A stretch of 5,695 nt of DNA. It comes from RYN-433 sp036558265 (GTDB lineage Bacteria; Planctomycetota; Phycisphaerae; Tepidisphaerales; Tepidisphaeraceae). The DNA lies in the NCBI GenBank assembly GCA_036558265.1, contig DATBFY010000017.1, positions 1-5,695 of the forward strand, read 5' to 3'. The position numbers were made by a program, and so were the translations under genes. The notes beneath the pieces are model-generated. The model was not told the DNA's origin, searched no databases, and saw only the letters and a list, made by a program, of their open reading frames with translations. This document shows, piece by piece, positions 1-5,539 of this stretch; positions within the stretch are counted from its first letter, which is position 1, and the number at the start of each line of letters is the position of its first letter.

Positions 1-1419
1 GCCGAGGTAAAGCGCGCCCGGCAGGTTCAGCGACGCGGCGTTGGTCAGGCGCAGCGTTGCGGTGTCGGAGGCGGTCGCGCCGGCGAGTGCCAGGGAGGTG
101 ACCGCGGGGGCGTAGGCGCCGCCGTTGATGATCATCGTGCCGGCGTTGTGGATGACGGCCGAGCCGGCGGAGACCGACAGGCCGTGCGTGGTGAACGTGC
201 CGCCGTCGAGCTTGATCGTGCCGGCGCCGGCCCCGACCCCGGTGGAACCGAGGTAGCTTGCGCCGCTGATGGTGACGCTGCCGCCCGCGCCCACGGTAAG
301 CGATCCGTTGCCGCCCCCTGCGCCCGGGTTGTTATAGATCGATCGGGCGATCGTCATCATGCCGGTGACGCGGATTTCGGCGTTGTTGCCGCCGGCCGCG
401 CCCGAGACGTTCACGACGCCCGACGAACCCGGCTCATACCCGATCCAGAAGGTGCCGCCGTCGGTCAGCAGTGCGCCGTTGGTGACGTTGAGCGTGCCCG
501 AGCCGTTGTCGCCGACCATGACGCCGGCGCTCTGTGCGCCGGAGACGGCGATGGTCGAGCGAGCCGTCGCGCCCGTGGCGCCGTCGAGGTTGACCAGGCC
601 GACGGAATTGGCGTTCGCGCCCAGCTTGAGCGACTGCGATGAGATCAAGCCGCGATCGTTGACGGTCAGCGTGCCGTGTCCGCCGTAGCCGACGGTCAGG
701 TAATTCTTCGACCCGGTCCATGAGGAACCCGGGCCGGTCACCGTGGCGTCGCCGTGGGACGCCGCGTTTAGCCCGATGTAGGAAGCCTCGTTCGTGACGA
801 CGGACCCGCCGGCGGACACGGCAAGCGTGCCGGTGCCGCCGTTGCCGACGTACTGGCCGTCTGCAGTCCACGTGGAGCCCGCGCCGGAGATGTTGACCGT
901 CCCCGTGCTTCCGTCCCGAAAGGCCAGGTACCCGGTGCCGGTCCACTTCGCGCCGTTGGCGAGAGTGAGCGTGCCATTGCCGAAGTCGCCGATGCGCGAA
1001 ATGCCCGCGGTGGCAGTGGTCAGCGTGCCGTTGCGCAACTCGAGTGAACCGTTCGTGCCGGCGGTTCCGGCAACCGTCAGCGAGGGCAGGGTGAACCCGG
1101 TGGAGGAGGCGGTCAGGCCGAAGGACGCGAGGTCCAGCAAGACCTGATCGCGATCGATCAGCAACTGTGTGACGGCCGCCGGCGCCGATAGCGTGACGGT
1201 GTAGAGGTCCGGGGCGTCCAGGTCGAACACCGCGTTGTCCGCGGCCGTCGGCGCGACGCCGCCCTGCCAGTTGGCCGCGTTACTGAATGTACCGCCTGCG
1301 GGATTACTCCAGGATCGATCGGCCGCTTGGGCCATGTTCACCCAGAAGATCGCCAGGAGAACGATGCCGCTCGCCGCGACGGTCGTGCGGTGATGCAGCA
1401 TGCCGGTACGTGCGCTCAT
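1..1419 (-). CDS. Secreted T5SS/PEP-CTERM-associated beta-repeat protein, C-terminus cut by window edge
   Basis: The minus-strand frame is open for 473 codons from the ATG at 1419-1417 to the left edge, so the C-terminus is missing. The N-terminus is a Sec signal peptide: a basic start, a hydrophobic core at about residues 14-27 (VAASGIVLLAIFWV), and a likely cleavage after AQA at residue 32. Mature residues 36-65 (W-x-N-P-A-G-G-T-F, then AANWQGGVAPTAADNAVF) match the N-terminal style of autotransporter-associated or PEP-CTERM repeat proteins. From about residue 141 the protein is made of degenerate glycine-rich beta units such as GTLTLANGA, GAGSTW, GTLAVSAGG, GPGSSW, GTLTVNDRG and GTLNVTNGA, which I recognise as the T5SS/PEP-CTERM-associated repeat; a beta-helix fold follows by inference. 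The missing end should show whether it is anchored by an autotransporter barrel, a PEP-CTERM tail or neither. An upstream GGGAAGGG supports the start. Substrate or partner is unknown; a structural or adhesive surface role is an inference. Confidence 0.88.
   Translation of the reverse strand, partial: MSARTGMLHHRTTVAASGIVLLAIFWVNMAQAADRSWSNPAGGTFSNAANWQGGVAPTAADNAVFDLDAPDLYTVTLSAPAAVTQLLIDRDQVLLDLASFGLTASSTGFTLPSLTVAGTAGTNGSLELRNGTLTTATAGISRIGDFGNGTLTLANGAKWTGTGYLAFRDGSTGTVNISGAGSTWTADGQYVGNGGTGTLAVSAGGSVVTNEASYIGLNAASHGDATVTGPGSSWTGSKNYLTVGYGGHGTLTVNDRGLISSQSLKLGANANSVGLVNLDGATGATARSTIAVSGAQSAGVMVGDNGSGTLNVTNGALLTDGGTFWIGYEPGSSGVVNVSGAAGGNNAEIRVTGMMTIARSIYNNPGAGGGNGSLTVGAGGSVTISGASYLGSTGVGAGAGTIKLDGGTFTTHGLSVSAGSAVIHNAGTMIINGGAYAPAVTSLALAGATASDTATLRLTNAASLNLPGALYLG
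100..999 (-). repeat. Degenerate protein-level beta-repeat array (T5SS/PEP-CTERM-associated type)
   Basis: Residues about 141-440 of the minus-strand protein alternate two motifs: a G-x-G-T-L-x-V-x-x-G-G strand and a G-x-V-x-V-x-G-x-G-S-x-W turn. Clear occurrences are GTLTLANGA (residue 149), GTVNISGAGSTW (173), GTLAVSAGG (197), ATVTGPGSSW (225), GTLTVNDRG (249), GTLNVTNGA (308), GVVNVSGAAGG (334) and GSLTVGAGG (372). Two full copies, at residues 173-230 and 225-280, contain the S-x-W signature; later copies lose the tryptophan. The copies are divergent in DNA, so this is an old amplification rather than a recent tandem duplication. Confidence 0.75.
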
Positions 1420-1424
1420 TCGTG

Positions 1425-1432
1425 CCCTTCCC
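1425..1432 (-). promoter_or_regulatory. Ribosome binding site of the beta-repeat protein
   Basis: The minus strand reads GGGAAGGG followed by five bases and then ATG. This purine run at normal Shine-Dalgarno spacing fixes the start at 1419, directly before a good signal peptide. Confidence 0.6.
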
Positions 1433-1579
1433 GATATCGCTTGAAAATCCTGCCGGTGGTCGAAGCAGAGCAGCCCACCTTTTGGGGTCGGTCGCCGTGG
1501 ACCCGTCCGGTATTACGCGCAGTACGGCAGGAAGTTGACAGGAGTTCGTCGCCGGGTCCGTTTGAGGGTTATCTGACCT

Positions 1580-1593
1580 CGCTCCACGGAGCG
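1580..1593. repeat. Short perfect dyad in the divergent intergenic region
   Basis: CGCTCC and GGAGCG are perfect 6-base inverted arms around a 2-base AC centre. The form suits a dimeric regulator's operator, but arms this short arise easily by chance in GC-rich DNA, so the function is unproven. Confidence 0.3.
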
Positions 1594-1604
1594 CGCGAAA
1601 ATGT

Positions 1605-1632
1605 GCCGGTTGCGAGGGCGGGGCAAGCCGGC
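1605..1632 (+). repeat. Imperfect hairpin, intergenic
   Basis: GCCGGTTGC (1605-1613) can pair with GCAAGCCGGC (1623-1632) as nine base pairs with one bulged G, around a 9-base loop. No T-tract follows, so it is not a typical intrinsic terminator. If transcription of the peptidase starts upstream, it would lie in a long 5' leader. Confidence 0.3.
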
Positions 1633-1742
1633 GTCCGCGAAAAGCGCGTGAAGATCGGCTGATCATCCGGCGTGTGCTGAATCACATCCATCTTCGGCCC
1701 GATTCAACTTAGGTCCGATGACGTTCGTCGGTCGTGTCCCGC

Positions 1743-1777
1743 GTCCGGTCGGGCGCCGCCCAGACACCCGACCTGAC
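1743..1777 (+). repeat. 11-bp inverted repeat upstream of the peptidase
   Basis: GTCCGGTCGGG (1743-1753) and CCCGACCTGAC (1767-1777) are complementary at 10 of 11 positions across a 13-base loop. It ends about 147 bases before the peptidase start. No T-run follows. It is the longest dyad I found in this intergenic stretch and could be an operator or a leader hairpin; the function is unknown. Confidence 0.4.
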
Positions 1778-1914
1778 CGCGCGTCCCCGCGCGTGAGGCG
1801 GTTCGCCAGCCGCGACCCGCGCGCGCGACCCGCGCCACGGGGCACTCCACGGTTCGCGACATTCTGATTTCCCACGGGGCGCCCTCCCGCACCGCGCGCG
1901 AAGGGCCCCTGATC

Positions 1915-1919
1915 GAGGT
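1915..1919 (+). promoter_or_regulatory. Ribosome binding site of the S8 peptidase
   Basis: GAGGT lies five bases before the ATG at 1925. This is a good Shine-Dalgarno match and supports that start, which also places the LESRELLT export motif near the N-terminus. Confidence 0.65.
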
Positions 1920-1924
1920 TTGCG

Positions 1925-3835
1925 ATGTATTTGACCAAAGATCAGAGGCGTTCTCGTTTGTTCTCCCTGGAGCGGTTGGAGTCTCGCGAACTGCTCACCA
2001 CCGCGCCCTGGGGCGCCCAGGCGAAGCTGATCGGGCAGGACCTGGCCGTCGCCGACTACCCGAACCTGACCGGCGCCGGGGAGGCGATTGCGATCATCGA
2101 CTCGGGCGTGGATTACAAGCACCCCGCGCTGGGCGGCGGGATGGGGCCGTCGTTCAAGGTCGTGACGGGTTACGACTTCGCCGGCGGTGACGCCGACCCG
2201 ATGCCGGACACGCTCGCCCATGGCACCGGCGCCGCCGGCATCGCCGCCGCCAATTCCTACGTCTACGACGGCTACCGTTACCAGGGGATTGCGCCGGGGG
2301 CGCGGATCATCGCGCTGCGCGAGAACTCCACCGGCGGCGTGAAGGCGGCGCTGGACTGGGTGCTGAACAACCGCGGGAAGTACAACATCGTCGCGATCAA
2401 CATGACGGATTTCGGCGGGGCGTCGCCGACGCTGTACCGGGACGTGCTCAAGCAGTTGATCGCGGCGGGTGTATTCGTCACGTACCCGGCGGGCAACAAC
2501 GGGGCGGGCGTGCCGATCAGCGCGGCGGTGGATCCGGCGGAGTTCGCGATCGGATCGGTGAACCTGTCGGGGCAGATCAGCGCCTTCTCGCAGCGGGGGG
2601 CGGAGCTGGACCTGCTCGCGCCGGGCGAGAAGGTCACCCTTCCCTACTACGACGTCAACACCCGCGCGAACATCTACCTGGACACGGCCGACGGGACGAG
2701 CTGGGCGTCGCCGGCGGTGGCGGGCGCGGCCGCGCTGATCAGGCAGATCGATCCGCGGTTCACGCCCGCGCAGATCATGCGGATCATGCAGGACAGCGGG
2801 GTCGCGGTTTACGACCCGGTCAGCAAGCTGACGTACAAGCGGCTCAACCTCAGGGCCGCGCTGGCGCTGGCGTACCAGCGGCGCACCGTCACGCCGCAGG
2901 CGCCCGATTCCTCTTCGTCAGGCCCCATCGTTGTGCCGCCGGCGCCGACCGCCAGCCAGTCGCCGTTCAGCAGCACGCCCATCACGATCGGTCGCAGCGC
3001 CGCGGCCACCATCCAGGCGGAGGACTTCGACAACGGCGGCGAGGGCGTCGCATATCACGACAGCGACTCGGCCAACCGGGGCGGCAGCAGCTATCGCAAG
3101 GGGACGGGCGTGGACGTGCAGGACGCCGGCGGCGGCGGCCGTTACGTCGGATTCGTCAGCGCCGGCGAATGGCTCGAGTACACGGTCAACGTCTCGGCAG
3201 CGGGCACTTACACGCTCGGGGCGCGCGTCTCGTCGCTCAAGGCGGGGGGGAAGTTCCACGTCGAGGTCGACGGGGTGGACAAGACGGGCGCCTTGAGCGT
3301 CCCCAGGACCGGCGGGTGGCAGGCGTGGACGAACGTCAGCAAGACGGGCGTGGCGTTGGGGGCGGGCACGCACGTGATCCGCATCAAGGCCGACGCGGGC
3401 GGTGCGCTGGGTTACGTGGCGAACTTCGATTCGATCACGGTCACGCCGGCGAGCGTCGCGGTCTCGGCGGCGAGCGTCCAGGCGGCGGCGTATTCGGCGC
3501 AGTCGGGCGTCTCGAACAAGACGAGCTTTGTCGGCAGCCTGGACGCGGGCGATTGGGTCGCCTACAAGGGCATCGACTTTGGCCAGCAGGGCGTGACGAG
3601 CCTGACCGCCAGCGTCGCGGCGGCGAACGGGTGGGGCGGGAAGACACTGCAGTTCCGGCTGGATAGCCCGAAAGGGGCGGTGATCGGCACGCTGACGGTT
3701 CCGTCGACGGGCGGGTGGACGACGTTCAAGACGGTGAAGATCGCGATCGCGAAGATCGCGAACGTTCGCGACCTTTACGTGACGGTACCGGGGGGGAATG
3801 GGGTGGGGAATTTGCAGTGGCTGAGGTTCGCCTGA
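1925..3835 (+). CDS. Secreted subtilisin-like (S8) serine peptidase with two C-terminal CBM6 modules
   Basis: This complete 636-aa protein should cleave proteins outside the cytoplasm while its tail binds carbohydrate. Residues 11-25 carry the basic-plus-LESRELLT motif typical of planctomycete exported proteins, in place of a classic hydrophobic signal peptide. The S8 catalytic domain spans about residues 30-318, with Asp59 (AIAIIDSGVD), His99 (AHGTGAAGI), oxyanion Asn191 (PAGNNG) and Ser259 (DGTSWASPAVAGA), so it looks active. No I9-type inhibitor propeptide precedes it. A Pro/Ser-rich linker (about 319-355) leads to CBM6 module 1 (about 361-507: IQAEDFDNGG, AGEWLEYTVNV, TGGWQAW) and module 2 (about 511-635: DAGDWVAYKGIDFG, FRLDSP, STGGWTTF). 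In module 2 the usual Ala-Glu pair reads Ala-Ala at 520-521. Target substrate and glycan are unknown; a matrix-tethered or glycoprotein-directed peptidase is an inference. It is a single gene with its own RBS, convergent with the next gene. Confidence 0.93.
   Translation: MYLTKDQRRSRLFSLERLESRELLTTAPWGAQAKLIGQDLAVADYPNLTGAGEAIAIIDSGVDYKHPALGGGMGPSFKVVTGYDFAGGDADPMPDTLAHGTGAAGIAAANSYVYDGYRYQGIAPGARIIALRENSTGGVKAALDWVLNNRGKYNIVAINMTDFGGASPTLYRDVLKQLIAAGVFVTYPAGNNGAGVPISAAVDPAEFAIGSVNLSGQISAFSQRGAELDLLAPGEKVTLPYYDVNTRANIYLDTADGTSWASPAVAGAAALIRQIDPRFTPAQIMRIMQDSGVAVYDPVSKLTYKRLNLRAALALAYQRRTVTPQAPDSSSSGPIVVPPAPTASQSPFSSTPITIGRSAAATIQAEDFDNGGEGVAYHDSDSANRGGSSYRKGTGVDVQDAGGGGRYVGFVSAGEWLEYTVNVSAAGTYTLGARVSSLKAGGKFHVEVDGVDKTGALSVPRTGGWQAWTNVSKTGVALGAGTHVIRIKADAGGALGYVANFDSITVTPASVAVSAASVQAAAYSAQSGVSNKTSFVGSLDAGDWVAYKGIDFGQQGVTSLTASVAAANGWGGKTLQFRLDSPKGAVIGTLTVPSTGGWTTFKTVKIAIAKIANVRDLYVTVPGGNGVGNLQWLRFA
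3790..3808 (+). other. Candidate G-quadruplex motif at the 3' end of the peptidase gene
   Basis: Seven Gs, then AAT, GGGG, T and GGGG give four runs of at least three Gs with loops of 1, 3 and 1 bases on the coding strand. It ends about 24 bases before the TGA stop. It encodes Gly-Gly-Asn-Gly-Val-Gly using GGG and AAT, where most of the gene prefers GGC and AAC. Folding and function are not shown. Confidence 0.4.
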
Positions 3836-3862
3836 TCTTTGCGCGCCCACCCGCCTTTGGCG

Positions 3863-5257
3863 TCAGGGCAAGGGTAGATCCTTGAATTCGACCGGCAGGG
3901 TCAGCGTGCGCACCTCTACCGGGACGTCCCATTGAAATTTGACGGGCGGACCGACCTTCTTACCGTTACCCCCGGGGTCGCACCGGAACTCCTGCGTGCT
4001 CACGTACTTGTCCTGGCCGTACGTGGTCGAACCGCCGCTCATCCATAACGATTGGCCCTGCGCGTCGAGGAGGCGCGGCCGGTTACGCTGAAGTTGTTGA
4101 GTGATGACACTGAACTCGTCGGGGCTGTGGTCGCCCGGGCGGACCTCGATCGTGTACGCGTAGCGCCCGTCGCCGACCTTGTTCACGTCTTTGAGGACGA
4201 ACGGATACCCGCCGAGCACGCGCTCGAGGCGGGCGGCGCCGAGCACCTTGTCCACCTCCAGCATCTGGGTCCGCTCGACGAGGGTGAAGCGGGCGGTCAG
4301 GGCGAGGCGCGCCATCTTCGTGCCGGGTACGGGGTCGTTGAAGCTGAGCCGGCCCTCGCTCATCCCCCCGACGTCGCCGCCGCCGCCGAAGAACTTGCGC
4401 TTGTCGAACGCCTTGCCCGGCGCCGGTGCCGCGTCGGTGGAAAGCTCGTCCAGGCTCTGGACCGACCAGGCGGCCTTGCCCATCTTGGGCTCTCCCCAGA
4501 CGAAGAGGCTGATGCGGCAGCCGGGAGCGGCATTGAAATCGCGCGGGCCGTCGAAGACCACGGAGCCGGTGCGCTCGATCCGCTTGACCTTGAGGAGGAA
4601 GGGCCCGGCGACGGCGTAAGGAGCGGCGGGGAGGTTGGCATCGGCGGCGGCGAGTTGAACCGCCGCGCCGGGCGCCGACGAGACCAGGCGCACCCCGGCC
4701 TGGACGCAAATCTGCTGGAGCGCGGCCCAGAACGGCACGTGATCGCAGTCGAGCGTGACGCGCGGCACGGCGGTCGAGTCCCCGTTCTGGCCGCCGGGCC
4801 AGAGAGAGGCTGGTTCGGGCGAGAAGGTGACCTTCGCCTGGGCCGCCAGCGCCGCCAGGGCGTCGGGGGCGGGGATTCCCTTGAGGTGAAGGGTGACGGA
4901 CGTCGGACCGTAGCGCTGGGTGGTTCCGAGCCGGGCGAGCAGCGTCCGCGCGGCCTCGACCGCCTCGATGTCGGCATCGGACTTGAGCAGGCGTTCGAGC
5001 GCCGGGCGGGCGTCCTCGCCAATTTTGGCGATCTGTTCCTGCGCCTTGGCCCGGGTGGCCCAGTCGCCGGCCTTCAGGCGGTCGATCAGGGCCGTTAGAT
5101 CCGCGGGCGTTGTCGACGCGGGACGCGTGGTGGAGGTGCGTGTCGTTGCCGGCGGCGGCGGAGTCGTTCCGGGTGCCGCCGCCCCCGTGCATATGGCGCA
5201 GAGCGGCAGCAACGCCATTGAACATTGGATCAGCGCAGAATTCCGTCCGTGGGCCAT
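3863..5257 (-). CDS. Exported protein of unknown function with HEAT-like and STN-like segments
   Basis: The ATG at 5257-5255 gives a 464-aa protein. The frame also runs upstream to a TTG at 5308, but ATG is preferred because GGGAGG precedes it and it puts a hydrophobic stretch at the N-terminus (about residues 7-28, LIQCSMALLPLCAICTGAAA). That looks like a signal peptide cleaved near the AAA; the cysteines do not fit a lipobox. A Pro/Thr-rich linker follows (about 29-51). Residues 52-110 form two to three amphipathic helices in the planctomycete HEAT style (LKAGDWATRAKAQEQIAKIG, then ALERLLKSDADIEAVEAA). Residues 119-195 have a beta-alpha-beta, beta-alpha-beta pattern like the short secretin/TonB N-terminal (STN) domain (VTLHLKGIPAPDALAALAAQ, then FWAALQQICVQAGVRLV). 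About 215-464 is beta-rich with a glycine-rich insert (291-299) and ends VEFKDLPLP. No catalytic motif is recognised. A scaffolding or binding role outside the cytoplasm is an inference. Confidence 0.85.
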   Translation of the reverse strand: MAHGRNSALIQCSMALLPLCAICTGAAAPGTTPPPPATTRTSTTRPASTTPADLTALIDRLKAGDWATRAKAQEQIAKIGEDARPALERLLKSDADIEAVEAARTLLARLGTTQRYGPTSVTLHLKGIPAPDALAALAAQAKVTFSPEPASLWPGGQNGDSTAVPRVTLDCDHVPFWAALQQICVQAGVRLVSSAPGAAVQLAAADANLPAAPYAVAGPFLLKVKRIERTGSVVFDGPRDFNAAPGCRISLFVWGEPKMGKAAWSVQSLDELSTDAAPAPGKAFDKRKFFGGGGDVGGMSEGRLSFNDPVPGTKMARLALTARFTLVERTQMLEVDKVLGAARLERVLGGYPFVLKDVNKVGDGRYAYTIEVRPGDHSPDEFSVITQQLQRNRPRLLDAQGQSLWMSGGSTTYGQDKYVSTQEFRCDPGGNGKKVGPPVKFQWDVPVEVRTLTLPVEFKDLPLP

Positions 5258-5260
5258 GGG

Positions 5261-5266
5261 CCTCCC
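5261..5266 (-). promoter_or_regulatory. Ribosome binding site that decides the start of the HEAT/STN-like gene
   Basis: The minus strand reads GGGAGG, then CCC, then ATG at 5257. The match is strong but the 3-base spacer is shorter than usual. No comparable site precedes the in-frame TTG at 5308, so the shorter protein is preferred. Confidence 0.5.
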
Positions 5267-5530
5267 TGATTGGTGAAATGTGTCGGGCAGCTTAACCTTG
5301 CCAGCCAATGAACTCCAATGGGACGCGGTCGAAACTGACCCAGGAAGCTAAGGGCCGATCGATTTGTTAGAATGTTGCCTGGCACTTTCTCGATTGGCCT
5401 TCGCCGGCGGCGTGTCTCCAGTGATGCGGCGGCGCGAGGGATTTGTGAAACGATTCGGGCATCGCGTCGTTAAGAACGGCGGAAACCGATCGGCTGCGCT
5501 GTGCGGCGCGGCGCGTCATGTCAGGGATGC
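5267..5530. other. Divergent intergenic region between two exported-protein genes
   Basis: The 282 bases between the start codons at 5257 (-) and 5540 (+) hold no credible gene. The stretch near 5360-5395 is locally less GC-rich than its surroundings, as promoter regions often are in GC-rich genomes, and contains the TAGAAT candidate -10. Two CCAATG copies at 5305-5310 and 5315-5320 are too short to interpret. No terminator or structured RNA was recognised. Confidence 0.5.
5368..5373 (+). promoter_or_regulatory. Possible -10 element for the rightward gene
   Basis: TAGAAT matches the sigma-70 -10 consensus at five of six positions and sits in a locally AT-richer stretch about 167 bases before the start codon. 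The hexamer 17 bases upstream (AAGCTA) is not a recognisable -35, and CTGACC at 5335-5340 is too far away, so this is weak. Confidence 0.22.
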
Positions 5531-5534
5531 AGGA
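5531..5534 (+). promoter_or_regulatory. Ribosome binding site of the last gene
   Basis: AGGA lies five bases before the ATG at 5540, a normal Shine-Dalgarno position. It supports this start over the out-of-frame ATG at 5527. Confidence 0.5.
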
Positions 5535-5539
5535 AAGCC

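Larger units (their letters stand above)
1433..1914. other. Divergent intergenic region, no gene recognised
   Basis: The roughly 500 bases between the two start codons must hold the promoters of both the leftward beta-repeat gene and the rightward peptidase. Reading frames here are arginine-, proline- or alanine-rich, lack plausible domains, and overlap one another on both strands, as expected by chance in GC-rich DNA. No convincing paired -35/-10 promoter is visible. A TTGACA at 1535-1540 (+) has no acceptable -10 partner. On the minus strand a TAATAC near 1511-1516 has only a poor -35. The stretch from about 1740 to 1905 is especially GC-rich. Three dyads (1580-1593, 1605-1632, 1743-1777) are the only notable structure; no riboswitch or structured RNA family was recognised. 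Confidence 0.6.

Noticed and set aside
434..946. Minus-strand 170-aa frame rich in Arg, Gly and His
   Set aside because: It lies inside the beta-repeat gene in another frame and has an Arg-rich composition typical of shadow frames in GC-rich DNA; the repeat gene's own frame has a signal peptide and domain motifs.
148..1147. Plus-strand frames of 109-164 aa opposite the beta-repeat gene
   Set aside because: They are antisense to a gene with clear repeat motifs and show no domains of their own and no convincing ribosome binding sites.
1144..1161. CTGATCG/CGATCAG inverted repeat with a 4-base centre
   Set aside because: It is inside the beta-repeat coding sequence (Leu-Ile-Asp-Arg-Asp-Gln) and reflects common GATC-containing codons; no sign of independent function.
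1535..1540. TTGACA, a perfect -35 hexamer on the plus strand
   Set aside because: No -10-like hexamer occurs 15-19 bases downstream, and it is about 385 bases from the peptidase start.
1287..1938. Several 80-120 aa frames in the divergent intergenic region
   Set aside because: They overlap each other on both strands, are low-complexity Arg/Pro/Ala-rich, and lack recognisable domains or good ribosome binding sites.
3737..3761. Direct repeat AAGATCGCGA (two copies, 15 bases apart)
   Set aside because: It encodes a short Lys-Ile-Ala repeat inside a CBM6 strand and is explained by the protein sequence.
3836..3862. Possible bidirectional terminator between the convergent genes
   Set aside because: Only a weak 4-5 bp pairing (CCTTTG with CAAGGG, running into the opposite gene's end) is visible and there is no T-tract, so I do not call a terminator.
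4052..5098. Plus-strand 348-aa frame opposite the HEAT/STN-like gene
   Set aside because: It is long only because of high GC in the codons of the true minus-strand gene. Its sequence (Val/Gly/Ala/Arg/Glu-rich) has no domain, while the minus strand has a signal peptide, HEAT-like helices and a strong Shine-Dalgarno site.
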